Positions 35,284-45,654 of a stretch of 64,000 bases of DNA are shown here, one piece after another. A model generated the notes under the pieces. The model was not told where the DNA came from. It saw only the letters and a list, made by a program, of their open reading frames with translations, and did not search any database. The position numbers and the translations under genes are program-made. Every line of letters begins with the position of its first letter. Position 1 is the first letter of the stretch. Source of the stretch: Aphrocallistes beatrix (taxonomy: Eukaryota > Porifera > Hexactinellida > Sceptrulophora > Aphrocallistidae); assembly GCA_963281255.1 (NCBI GenBank), contig OY725491.1, forward strand, positions 1,798,001 through 1,862,000, read 5' to 3'.

Positions 35284-35825
35284 TACAAGCGCGCTTCGCT
35301 TGCTTGCGCTGCGCGGCTGGCGGACACTTCGTGTCTGCCGGAGGCTCCCTTCGGTCGCCTGGAGGTGACATTGGTTAATTATAAGGGAGATAACATCTCT
35401 AAATATGTCCATCTTAGTGTTAAAACCGATTTCACTCGAAAAATCACCAAATTTGTCAATTTTAAAATTTTTGATGCGTAATGATGACGTCATAACAAAG
35501 TGATAAGTCATCATTTTTTTATGAAAGTCGCATCATATGTGAGATATTTTAGTATACAGATTCTATTAAAATTTCAGCCTTCTATCTCCTATAATGGCTG
35601 AGTTATGCCCGAATAACTGTGTTGCTTAACTTTTAAAAATGTGACAATGACGTCATAATTCCATGATGAGTCGACATTTTGCTCTGAACTCAGAACTTAC
35701 TGGAGCCATAGCCAAAATACTCCCACATGCCAAAAATCAGCCTTCTGCGCCCGGCAGTTTCTTCAATCAATTCGTTACAGATATATATATATATATACAA
35801 TCATCGAGTTTTAATAGTAAGGATA
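35284..35825 (+). repeat. CRE/AP-1 repeat, copy R4
   Basis: Full length, starting with the 12-bp palindrome CAAGCGCGCTTG minus its last base pattern and ending 'atcgagttttaatagtaaggat'. It contains AATGATGACGTCATAA and CAATGACGTCATAATTCC. Its distal end touches that of R5. Confidence 0.8.
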
Positions 35826-36336
35826 TATCTGTGACGAATTGATTGAAGAAACTGCCAGGCGTAGAAAGCTGATTTTTGGCATGTGGGAGTCTTTTGGCTA
35901 TGGCTCCAGTAAGTTCTGAGCTCAGAGCAAAATGTCGACTCATCATGGAATTATGACGTCATTGTCACATTTTTAAAAGTTAAGCAACACAGTTATTCGG
36001 GCATAACTCAGCCATTATAGGAGATAGAAGGCTGAAATTTTAATAGAATCTGTATATTAACACGTCTCACATATGATGCAACTATCATCAAAAAATGATG
36101 ACTCATCACTTTGCTATGACGTCATCATTACTCATCAAAATTTTAAAAATTGACAAATTTGGTGTTTTTTCGAGTGATATCGATTTTAAAACTAAGATGT
36201 ACATATTTAGAGATGATATATCCCGTTTAATTAACCAATGTCACCTCCAGGCGACCGAAGGGAGCCTCCGGCGGACACGAAGTGTCCGCCAGCCGCGCAG
36301 CGCAAGCAAGCGAAGCGCGCTTGTATACTATATAAA
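35822..36336 (-). repeat. CRE/AP-1 repeat, copy R5 (inverted)
   Basis: Inverted with respect to R1-R4 and end-to-end with R4, so R4-R5 form an imperfect palindrome of about 1.05 kb centred near 35823. The GC head is at 36250-36325. Confidence 0.8.
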
Positions 36337-36601
36337 TAAATGAACAAATAAATATACATTAATCGAGTTTTAATAGTAAGGATTAGTATAGTTATTTGAA
36401 AACTTTGGAAAACTGTTGATATCTTGTCTTGTATTAATATCTCTTATTATTAACGCGTCATACACAATTAGCTACAAGCAGTATTAGGATGCCTAATAGA
36501 TGTTCTGCACCTGGCTGTAGAAGCAATTATGATGGCGAACCTTACACACCAGTGTTCAGGCTACCAGTGAAGAAGGATATTGCACAGGAATGGTTACGAT
36601 C

Positions 36602-36893
36602 ATAGGCGTCGGACCCACCCGGCCACCCGGCATGGGCCGGGCGGCCCTACCCGGCTCTACCCGGCCCATGCCCGGCCCTACCCGGCATCGTCGGTTATGG
36701 GCCGGATAGGCCTGGAGGGCCTACCTGACTGGGTAAAAGCTTCCCCGATACATTCCCAAATTCCTAGAACCGTGTATCAGGCAGTATTATGTACTATGTC
36801 GTGAATGTAGCAGCCCCGGAATCGATTGGGCCGACCCCGGAGCCTTCGGGCCGGGCAGCCCCAAGGGACGACGGGCCCATTTCCGACGCCTAT
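36602..36893. mobile_element. 292-bp GC-rich MITE with 10-bp duplication, inside the THAP gene
   Basis: The ends are ATAGGCGTCGGA and TCCGACGCCTAT (12-bp perfect TIR). GGTTACGATC is duplicated exactly at 36592-36601 and 36894-36903. The interior is far richer in G+C than the surroundings (repeated CCCGGC, GGGCC). A 9-10-bp duplication fits Mutator-like elements best. Similar CATAGGCG ends occur at 19378, 19738, 45505, 48105 and 59477. Confidence 0.8.
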
Positions 36894-37453
36894 GGTTACG
36901 ATCACTGCATAGGGAAGGTGTAGATGATCTAAAGAACATTTTTGTATGTGCTAAACACTTCCGTTCTGAGGATGTTATTACAGAAGTAGATATACCACAG
37001 CCAGATGGATCAATAACTAAAATCAATCGTTGTCCAATACTCCATGAAAACGCCTGTCCATGCTTCTTGCCTAACTGTCCCAGTTACCTCAGTTCGTAGC
37101 AGGTGTCAACTAAACCCAAACGTTTAGATCTAGGTGAAAAAGACTAGCCATTTCTCTACTGCTTTGCATCAAAGCCAGAAAGAATTTGACCTGGAACAAG
37201 CAATGTTTGGCGTTAACTCTATTTCGGATGTTAGAACAATGTTAATACACTATGAGCTACTTTTTGATTGGTTAGTTTGGTCTCCAACTACAATCAATTT
37301 TATCCTACCATCAACTTCTGGAAACACTATTTCTATAAAGAGTTATATCAGCGTTGATGAATCTCTAGCCACCCTGGGTTTTTATCAAGGTTCACAGATA
37401 CCACTCTCTATAAGCAAAATCAACGATATCAGACAACTTTCTACTCTTATAAC

Positions 37454-38311
37454 CAGTGGTGTTTTGGGGGGGGGCGCTGCCCCCTCACTTTTTATAGAAA
37501 AACGATCCGTGAGCAGAAATAATGTCGGTTTAGAGAAATGTCGGAATACAGAGGTGTCGGATTACGGAGGTTCCACTGTACTACGAATTATGCTTTCAAT
37601 ATTACAAATACACAAGTAGTGTTGATAATTTCAAAACTATTAGAATTCAAATCCAGGCTTCTGAAAATAGAAGAAATATAAAAGAAAAGTCTAAAAACCG
37701 TCCTTAGCATAGGATTCATAGCATATGAGTACGTGCATACAGTTAATTAAGGAATGCAAATATTGTAATTTCATTCCAATGCCCCAAAGAGTAAATACAT
37801 CGTAAGGGCGCAGTTTTTGCTCCTTAACCAGAGGGCGATCATTTCTCGTTACGGCTTTGATAATGGTGTTATAACAAGAGTTATAACTGGTGTTATAACT
37901 GGAGTTATAACTGGAGTTATAACTGGAGTTATAACTGGAGTTATAACTGGAGTTATAACTGGAGTTATAACTGGAGTTGTAACTGGTGTTATAACTGGAG
38001 TTATAACTGGTGTTATAACTGGAGTTATAACCAGTGGTGTTTTGGGGGGGGGGCGCTGCCCCCCCACTTTTTTCGCTTGGGGGGGGCGCTCCTTACCTCA
38101 TGCTGACTACCATTTTAATTTTAGCCTTAGAATGTATTACGTAGCATAACAAATTCAAATTAATTGTTGCCATTTTAAACTAACCATATTCTTTTTCTCT
38201 TTCTTATTATCACCATTTCTATACCATCAGGGGATTAAAGTTTCACGAAAAACATTTTTACGGTAAGGAAGCGCCCCCCCCCCCCCTTCTATTTTTGGCA
38301 AAACACCGCTG
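37454..38311. mobile_element. hAT-type insertion with internal second left end
   Basis: Left CAGTGGTGTTTTG and right AAAACACCGCTG are inverted. CTTATAAC is duplicated exactly at 37446-37453 and 38312-38319. A second copy of the left end starts at 38032, preceded by GTTATAAC, so a 280-bp element (38032-38311) may sit beside a duplicated left part. G runs follow each left end. A pogo-like 'ggaggttccactgta' end lies near 37567. No transposase seen. Confidence 0.75.
37865..38031 (+). repeat. 12-bp minisatellite, about 14 units
   Basis: Unit GG(A/T)GTTATAACT in head-to-tail array, ending directly at the second hAT-like left end (38032). The monomer contains TTATAAC, the core of the element's target duplication. 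The VITG peptide repeat this could encode is not a real protein. Confidence 0.9.
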
Positions 38312-38500
38312 CTTATAACTGAAGTTTCAGAATATAAATGCTCTGCCTTTGAAAATGACATTTTACGAGCTGTCAAATGCCTAAATACGGTAGCATCCAA
38401 TTTAAAAGAGATCGAAGAAATCCTTAACTTAAATTGTATACTTTTGTTTTATTATTTATGCTTATTTACGCATTTTCGTTTATGTATGCATCAAAAATGA

Positions 38501-39071
38501 ATTGATGATGATGTTGTTTCAATGTCTAAAAATAGTTGAGAAAATTATAGAAATACTTAGTTCAGACTTTAAGTAATCCATGGTTCGGAATAGTAGTATG
38601 GCCTTATATAACGAAGGTCACGCCGAGCCCTAAAATCGGTTAGCCAACCAACTACAGTACAGCGGTTCGACTATTACTAGTTTAAAAGTTGTAGATCCTT
38701 GTGAGCATTTTGGCACCCCAAATCCCCCTTTGGGTGCCTTTGGGGTTTATTGATGCTAAACAAAGATTAACAACTCTTCGCCAAAAACGAGTCTTATTTT
38801 GAAATTTTGTTCATTTTACCCATTTAGATTCCTAAATTTTAACAAATACGAAAATCTCCAACATAAAACGAACATTAAGTTAAGAACAGAATTTAATCTC
38901 AATATATAGAATAAGGATAAATTTCAAACAATACACACAGACTTAAAGTTAAGTAATTGATAAGGTTGTCGATATATGTATGTATATATTCGTAATATAA
39001 TATTAATTAGCTTAATTAGCTGTCTCTAGTTGTTACTGAAGAGTATGTTGGTTATTGAGTGTGGCGCCAGA
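38501..39071. other. 3' flank of ZNFX1-like gene; no gene
   Basis: Holds 38580-38640, an inverted match to 34300-34390, and 38695-38745 ('gatccttgtgagcattt ... aatccccctttgg'), related to 18615. No coding sequence is supported. Confidence 0.4.
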
Positions 39072-42000
39072 TCATTGATTGCATTCTATGCATAGGCCAG
39101 CATCAAAATCTTTTGTAAAGAAGGGGTGACCCTTTTTACAGAAGAACCAGCCATTAAGATGACAGTTTGCAGGTCGTAACAGTATTAAATGACTATCATT
39201 TTCCGAAATAACTCCGTATTTCAGTTTTAATTTGTACAAAAAGAGTTTACATGTCACCAAGTGATGGTAAATTTCTTTTCCCTTATCCAATGGGTTCTGT
39301 AAGTGAGCTGAAAAACGTCGAAAAGATGAATCGAGCAGGATGCAATCAGACTCTTCAAGCTGAAGACTAGCATCTTCTCTGACCTTAGAAATTAAAGCCA
39401 AAACTTCGCATATATCTATACAAGTGGTCCATTTAGAAATATACATTTGGTCTGAGGGATAATAGAATTCATTATACTTGAGAAAAGATCTGATTGTCCC
39501 ATCATTCAGAAAGGTTAAGTGTATTTGTGGTTGAATCTCCCCCTGATAGAGGGAGGAGGGGTGGGAACAGATTCTAGAGAAAAAAGATATCAGAGAGTGC
39601 AAGTAGGGTAATTTCAATCCTTCAAATGTCTCGACTTTTCTGTCGATCTCTCTCAGCCAATCCTCAATCTTCTGAAGATAAAAGGACGGTGGCAGATCCT
39701 GGATAACGTTTTGGATAATTCTACTATTGTTAGTGCAAGACAGTCTGAATTCTTCGATTATGTGACATTTTATAACATTGATGCCTTGAAGTAGAGTTTT
39801 GATTGAACTCGCGAAATGACGGTTGTTACGAATAGGTACTTGACAGAGGGGGCACACAGGGAGCGTTACAGAATCGCCTGGTCGTGCTTTAGAAATATTA
39901 CAGTTAGCCTCAAAACTCTTCATCTCAAACACATGCTTACAATCTTCAAGCAGGAGAAAACGAGAGTCTCTGTCTTTCCCATTATTCTTGAATATCGAGT
40001 TCTTGCGGTTACACTTTCTGCACACGTTAGGACAGGGTTCACCACAAACACCGATACACTGGTGACCACAACGTAGCTTCTGAGTGCATGGATGCTCACA
40101 AGGAGGTCGTTTGCAAGGTTCACTGCATGGCAGACTACATTTAATATGTCTACAGCTCCAAACACATTTCTGAAGGCAAGGTGGACACGGTGTGCCACAA
40201 GGATGGTAACAGGCTTTATGTGGACACCTGTTTTCACACATTTTAGTGCAAGGGGCACACATCCCTTCATGACACAGCTCTTCGCATTTGTGTCCACAAA
40301 TTAGCGATCTATCACACGTTCGTTTACAAGACTCATGTTCATTCCCATAAATGCAACTTGTGCATGACCCCAGGCAATAGTGCCCACAAGGCAATAAGAA
40401 GTTGCATGGCTTGGTGCATTTAAGGTTCTTTGAATCCAATTGTGACTTGTTGAAACAGGTGGTGGCCATTATATGTCCGCATATGAGAGGAATATTAACA
40501 TTTTCTGCACATTTAAAGGTCTCATCTATTCTGAAAGAACATGGAAGCATTGTTTCATGTTCACAATTTAAAGTTTTTAAAACAGATATGCTACATTCAA
40601 TTGAACAATCTTCATTACAATGTTGTGCACATATGTGACCGCAGTCTAATATTATTTTGCAAGGAGATCTACACATGTCCGAAGTCACTTTCTTCGCACA
40701 TGAGATATTTATTTTGTGTTTGCAATTAGGAAATTCTTTCTCAACGATGTTGTTACAATCACCGCAGAATTGGTAACATTTTTTTACTGTTTTTCCATCT
40801 TCCTTCACGCAAGGATGACCGCAGTCATGTGTTCGTTCACAAGGTTTCAAGCACCTCACTTCAGTACAGTCCCTTCCACATCTTCCTATGCAATTATGGC
40901 CACAAGCTAGCGTGTTTTCACATTTTCCTGTACATAGATCATGAAATGGATGCTGGTGACATTGTAAAATCATTTTATGTCCACATTGCTCTAAGGTTTT
41001 CTTAACTCCTGCATTACAGGTACCACATTCTTCAGAACACGTCTTCCTTGTCACTCCATCAGAACGAAAACACAGGTGTCCACACTCTTTAATTCTACCG
41101 CATAATTCCTCACATATTATTTCGTTATGACTGTACGGGTGACAATTTAGGAGACATTTGTGTCCACAGGGCTTAAACTGATCACATGGTAATTGACACC
41201 CTCCATCTTTAACGGATTTGAAGTCCTCAGCTCGCGACACTTTAGTTTCTATGATTGGATGGTTCTGGCATTGTAACGACAGAGTTTTACCCAATTTGCT
41301 ATCAAAAGTATCCAGAATTTTATCCCAGAGCCCGCTTCTCTTCCCTCCCTCTCGGAGACACTGAGAATTGCCAATAATGAAGAGACCTTCTTTAGCTCTA
41401 GACAATGCTACGCAAACTCTATTGTCTTCTTTACAGTGCCCGATTTCACTCTTCTTATTGCTACGAACTACAGAAAATAGAATTATTTTGTTTTCTTCCC
41501 CCTGGTACTTATCTACAGTGCTGACCCTTATCTGTTGATAGAGCTTTGAAATTTTCCCCAGTTCATCTTTAATATTAAACCTCTGTGCTTCATAGAATGT
41601 GAGAATAGTAATATCCGAGTGTGAGTAACCTTGTTTTAGTAAATAGGATGCAAATTGTGCAATAAATCTCACTTCATGAGAATTTGATTTACTCAGACCG
41701 TCTCTATCCAAATGATCTTCATTGACATTATGGTCAAGAAAATACATATTAAATTTCACCCCGAGGACTCTATTGAATGTAAGGACAGAATGATGGTCGG
41801 AGAGATTAGGATAGATGTGCTTCACTAGCTGAGAAATCTCTGGTCTCATTCTATGCTGGCATTTAAGTTGGACATGCTCGAAATCATTCTTGACTAACCT
41901 CTCAAAGAGAGACTGATTGATATTGTATCTCCTGAGTGAGTACTCAGCAAAAGAGGGCTTCAACTGTTGATGGTCTCCTATTAATATGATGTGTTGAACC

Positions 42001-44441
42001 TGTTCGGATAGACACGCGATCACGTGCGCTTCTAGCACCTCAGCAGCTTCCTCTATGAAAATGATGCCAGGCTGGATCTTAGAAATAATGTCAGAGTACC
42101 TGGCGGCTCCAGTTGTGGTCATTCCTACAACAGCTGCACATCTCAGAGCAGCATACTCTATCTGCCTGTAATGCTTACTCAGATCATCTCTCAGTACATT
42201 ATAGTGAGACTGCAGTCCCTCCATCTTTTCACTCAGGCATCTTCTCTTCATTGAATTCCAATCATCGATCAAGGTATGACGCTCTGCGATCGAGAATTTC
42301 CACAAGTCATCACAATTAACTAGAGTTGGATATCTTGAATTTTTATATTCATTGATATCGAAATAATCAAGAAATTCTTCGTCTGAAATATAGCCTACTA
42401 AGTCTCTATCATAATCCACCGCATCCTCATTATCGCTATCTGAATAGATATCATAGTCTGATTCTGCGTCTTCGAGAGCTCCATTGGGTGTATGTTCTGC
42501 AACATTTTGAATAAGAGGCAAGGGTTTAGGCTTGTCTACCAAGTCAGCACAGTTGCACCAGTCTGAAAGAGTGTACTTGGGATGCTCAGTCAAGTATTTA
42601 AACTGTGTTCGAGTGGTGTGTCGCTTTATATCATCATCCGACAGTTGAGTTGAAGCCAATTTGCGAGAGTAAAATTGTATGTGCTCAGCAATGCACTGCA
42701 TTTTTAGTTTCAATTGGTAATTTTCATATTTACTGAGCGTACCACAACGAGGATCTGTCCTTTTATATAAAGTCAATTTCTTAATTCTCTCATCTTCGGA
42801 TCTACTCCCGATTCTGATAATTTGTGATTCAAATTCGAGCAAGGATACCAAGAATTGATCTAGTGCATGGTTAGTATAAGTGATTACTAAGATTGGCCTA
42901 CGACATAATATGCTCGAAGGAATATTTTGAATACTTCTTTTATGACAAGTTGATTGAAGGGATTGGCCTAATTCGTTTCTAGTTTTTAAGAGTATTTTCA
43001 TCACGTGTGTTCCGACGTACGTCTTCCCAGTCCCCGGAGGTCCTTGTATAAGAGCTATTTCGTTAGTGAGAGCCAGCTTGACAGCTTGATACTGACTCTC
43101 ATCTAGTATGGGAGATGTCCCAGGCCATTCTCCTAGTATATCAAGACTTGATAAATTAGGAAATATCTCAGTCATAACATAAGATGAATTAGCTAGGAGA
43201 TAATGAGGAGAGTCTGCTTTATGTCTGTAGCCGAGTAAAATGTGTTGAATCGGGAGGGAAAATGGATCCATTTTTTGTAAGGCAGTTAGTGTGTGCTTGT
43301 AAGCTTCAAAATACACCTTTCTAGATTCGAGTATAAGATAAGATTTATCAGGAGAAAACAGTGGCTCATATCCATTAAAAAACTGAATGGATATATTTGG
43401 ATGTTTAAGTGTTTTACAAGTTTTAAGTAACTTCTTATCATCTTTATTTATAACCACTGCCCATAGCGGATCACACACAGACACATCCTCACCAGGTACC
43501 GAATCCATTGGAAATATGCACAGAAGCGTCCCGTATATAAGACGCTTGGATCGATCCCAGCATATCTTGCTAATATCTTTCACGCCACAAGGCAGGAATG
43601 AAACCTCATAGACGATTCCTTTCCTAGTGTCACAACGGATTTCCAACATTCTAACATCTGAGTAGACGTACAATTCTCTCTTGAACTTTAAAGCATCATT
43701 TCTGTTCCAACTTGCTACCCCATTACGAATGGATCGGACCATGTCTTCTCTCAGAAGTTTGAAGTGTACATCCAGGAATACCTCAGCATTCGGATAAAAG
43801 CCTGTCTCGGGCAAGCAGCGCAGAGGGACGTGAGACCTATGTTGCACCTCATCGGGATAGGGAAGTATTGGCATGTCTCGGTATGATTCTCCGTAGTCGC
43901 GATCATCGCATAAGAACTGAGGATGTAGAGTGGCATTAGCAAGCTGTGTAGCAGATTCTTCTTGCAATGCGTGCACTCGTGTCGTGATTGAATGTGGTAG
44001 GCTAGAGTAGTCCCAATATTTTCTTATCGCATTACATATCAACTGTATAGACGTGCAGATAGTTAGATTATAAGTAGCGTGTGCTCGAAGAGTTGAAAAC
44101 AAGGTTAAAATTGTAGATATTTTAATATCATTATCTTTTTGGCTCGCTTCAATTAGATCAACTGCATATTTCATTAGGGGACCGTTGGGCAAGAAGAAGT
44201 TGGCTTTAGATATCTCCTCAAAAAGGGTCGAAACGTGTTCTGCATATGAGGCATCGGGAGAGACGAAATGCTCATCTGTAAGGGCATAAACCATGTCTTG
44301 GATTAAGATGGGATCTAGTAATTGAGAGTTGAGTGTGGGCAAAATAGAAAGTGAAATGAATATCTTAACTTCTTCAAGAGTATCTCCTAAATCCAATATT
44401 TCTTCGAATCTATCTAAATGTCTGAAAGTCCTTCGTAACAT
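39072..44441 (-). CDS. ZNFX1: NFX1-type zinc-finger helicase, ZNFX1-like
   Basis: A single 1789-codon exon from ATG 44441. About 1-440 matches the N-terminal region before the helicase. The superfamily-1 helicase core carries Walker A GPPGTGKT at about 466-474, a Walker B-like FIEEAAEV at about 799, motif III LIGDHQQLKPS, QCQHRMRPEIS, motif V VDKYQGEE and motif VI VALSRAKEG. A very acidic insert (about 655-695, SDSDNED) lies between motifs I and II. From about 1060 to 1475 comes a run of NFX1-type fingers (CGHKCLLNCHPYSH, CGHPC, CGHQC). The last ~30 residues (FFCKKGHPFFTKDFDAGLCI, then EC) look like the RZ-type finger shared by ZNFX1 and RNF213. Human ZNFX1 has about 1900 residues and senses viral dsRNA; the nematode relative acts in small-RNA inheritance. 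An RNA-directed defence role is therefore inferred. No frameshift is visible. Confidence 0.93.
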   Translation of the reverse strand: MLRRTFRHLDRFEEILDLGDTLEEVKIFISLSILPTLNSQLLDPILIQDMVYALTDEHFVSPDASYAEHVSTLFEEISKANFFLPNGPLMKYAVDLIEASQKDNDIKISTILTLFSTLRAHATYNLTICTSIQLICNAIRKYWDYSSLPHSITTRVHALQEESATQLANATLHPQFLCDDRDYGESYRDMPILPYPDEVQHRSHVPLRCLPETGFYPNAEVFLDVHFKLLREDMVRSIRNGVASWNRNDALKFKRELYVYSDVRMLEIRCDTRKGIVYEVSFLPCGVKDISKICWDRSKRLIYGTLLCIFPMDSVPGEDVSVCDPLWAVVINKDDKKLLKTCKTLKHPNISIQFFNGYEPLFSPDKSYLILESRKVYFEAYKHTLTALQKMDPFSLPIQHILLGYRHKADSPHYLLANSSYVMTEIFPNLSSLDILGEWPGTSPILDESQYQAVKLALTNEIALIQGPPGTGKTYVGTHVMKILLKTRNELGQSLQSTCHKRSIQNIPSSILCRRPILVITYTNHALDQFLVSLLEFESQIIRIGSRSEDERIKKLTLYKRTDPRCGTLSKYENYQLKLKMQCIAEHIQFYSRKLASTQLSDDDIKRHTTRTQFKYLTEHPKYTLSDWCNCADLVDKPKPLPLIQNVAEHTPNGALEDAESDYDIYSDSDNEDAVDYDRDLVGYISDEEFLDYFDINEYKNSRYPTLVNCDDLWKFSIAERHTLIDDWNSMKRRCLSEKMEGLQSHYNVLRDDLSKHYRQIEYAALRCAAVVGMTTTGAARYSDIISKIQPGIIFIEEAAEVLEAHVIACLSEQVQHIILIGDHQQLKPSFAEYSLRRYNINQSLFERLVKNDFEHVQLKCQHRMRPEISQLVKHIYPNLSDHHSVLTFNRVLGVKFNMYFLDHNVNEDHLDRDGLSKSNSHEVRFIAQFASYLLKQGYSHSDITILTFYEAQRFNIKDELGKISKLYQQIRVSTVDKYQGEENKIILFSVVRSNKKSEIGHCKEDNRVCVALSRAKEGLFIIGNSQCLREGGKRSGLWDKILDTFDSKLGKTLSLQCQNHPIIETKVSRAEDFKSVKDGGCQLPCDQFKPCGHKCLLNCHPYSHNEIICEELCGRIKECGHLCFRSDGVTRKTCSEECGTCNAGVKKTLEQCGHKMILQCHQHPFHDLCTGKCENTLACGHNCIGRCGRDCTEVRCLKPCERTHDCGHPCVKEDGKTVKKCYQFCGDCNNIVEKEFPNCKHKINISCAKKVTSDMCRSPCKIILDCGHICAQHCNEDCSIECSISVLKTLNCEHETMLPCSFRIDETFKCAENVNIPLICGHIMATTCFNKSQLDSKNLKCTKPCNFLLPCGHYCLGSCTSCIYGNEHESCKRTCDRSLICGHKCEELCHEGMCAPCTKMCENRCPHKACYHPCGTPCPPCLQKCVWSCRHIKCSLPCSEPCKRPPCEHPCTQKLRCGHQCIGVCGEPCPNVCRKCNRKNSIFKNNGKDRDSRFLLLEDCKHVFEMKSFEANCNISKARPGDSVTLPVCPLCQVPIRNNRHFASSIKTLLQGINVIKCHIIEEFRLSCTNNSRIIQNVIQDLPPSFYLQKIEDWLREIDRKVETFEGLKLPYLHSLISFFSRICSHPSSLYQGEIQPQIHLTFLNDGTIRSFLKYNEFYYPSDQMYISKWTTCIDICEVLALISKVREDASLQLEESDCILLDSSFRRFSAHLQNPLDKGKEIYHHLVTCKLFLYKLKLKYGVISENDSHLILLRPANCHLNGWFFCKKGHPFFTKDFDAGLCIECNQ

Positions 44442-45220
44442 ATTTAGCTGTGAGCTTTGCTACTTATAATGACATAAAATAAAAATAAAAATGCAGTATT
44501 CGTTAGTTATAAAAAAATACACAAATTAGTTTGTTTAGCAGTTAATTAATACGGATATATACTTACTTAGGAGAACTCTGAGACAATGCTAAAGGATTCC
44601 AGTTTTCGTACACACGTCAGTATGTTATCGAATATCCGAACACCTCTATTAGCAAACAGTTGACTGATCGAGGCATAATTATATTTTTAGAGTGCTTTCT
44701 ATATATTATATAGGATGAGGATCTAAGAAGCTATATAATCAATAGTATGTATCGTGCACATGGCCACGTTTATTCACTAAAATCGATCTTTTCTAAGAAT
44801 TCCCTGAAATTCTAAGAATTGAACAATACTTAGTCGAATTCTTAGAACAATTATAAGTACATATTCACAAAAATTCTTAGTTATATTCTAAGAATTCCGT
44901 GAATGAAGATTTTTTTAAGAATTTTAGGCAACTCTTTTACATACGTAATAGGTATATTCATAGCATTCTATATACTAAGGCAATGGCACTCACCAAAAAA
45001 TTAGTACCATGGATTGGTTAAATACTTCAAAACCAATAATTTTGATATTGTAGATACGTATTTCAATTTTCCATCAATTTAGGCATTCACCCCCCTGACA
45101 AACTAACTATTATTTCAGAACAATTGAAATGAGATATATTATTTGGTTTTTAATGCACATAGTCGAATTATTTAATACTTAATACATACAAAATATCAAA
45201 AGAATAGTTAATCACAATAT

Positions 45221-45290
45221 TGACTTGACTTGACTTGACATGACATGACATGACATGACTTGACTTGACTTGACTTGACTTGACTTGACA
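45221..45290 (+). repeat. Pentanucleotide microsatellite
   Basis: Fourteen 5-mers of TGACT and TGACA, with the TGACA units mostly clustered in the middle. Lies near the left end of the 4.08-kb element. Confidence 0.95.
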
Positions 45291-45654
45291 AATAAACAAA
45301 GAATATATTAAATTAGTTCTTGAATTTAGCCAGTCTACTATTCTCTTGTTTCAATACTAGTGCATTATATATAGGTCTTAACTTTATTAGAAGTGTATAC
45401 AATGTTTTAGTTCCATAGTAGCACATGCCAAATGAATAATATTAGTACGGGAAGAGCCAGAATAAATGTTTTAAATTTCTGCTGAGGGTGCAGATACATC
45501 GTCGTCATAGGTGTAACTCCAGGGGTGGCAGGGGTAGCGTGCCACCACAGACCTAAATGTTATGTTGACTTGGGGTGACATGCCACATTAGTTTGATATA
45601 TGTTTACAAATCTCGCCACCCCAGCTAACCATGAAAAAATCAAAATAGTTACGC

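Larger units (their letters stand above)
36489..38500 (+). pseudogene. THAP-domain gene interrupted by transposons
   Basis: From ATG 36489 the frame begins MPNRCSAPGCRSNYDGEPYT, giving the first two Cys of a THAP zinc finger, and continues to AQEWLRS. A 292-bp insertion brings an immediate TAG. Downstream of it the domain resumes with FVCAKHFRSEDV, providing the C..H pair of the C2CH finger, then NRCPILHE. A stop (TAG, 37097-37099) or frameshift follows, then a long open stretch from 37134 (LEQAMFGVNSISDVRTMLI). A hAT-type insertion at 37454-38311 splits it after LSTLIT; the sequence resumes as TEVSEYKCSAFEND. THAP proteins bind DNA and many derive from P-element transposases. In its present form the gene cannot make the full protein. 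Confidence 0.75.

Noticed and set aside
36580-37026. Open frames on both strands across the GC-rich insert in the THAP gene
   Set aside because: They lie mostly in the MITE and are explained by its GC content.
37817-38149. Open frames through the 12-bp minisatellite (repeated VITG or TPVI peptides)
   Set aside because: The unit length is a multiple of three, so long open frames arise automatically. There is no start context, signal or domain.
39816-40910. Open frames antisense or shifted relative to the zinc-finger part of the ZNFX1-like gene
   Set aside because: They result from the Cys/His codon pattern on the other strand and have no homology or start context.
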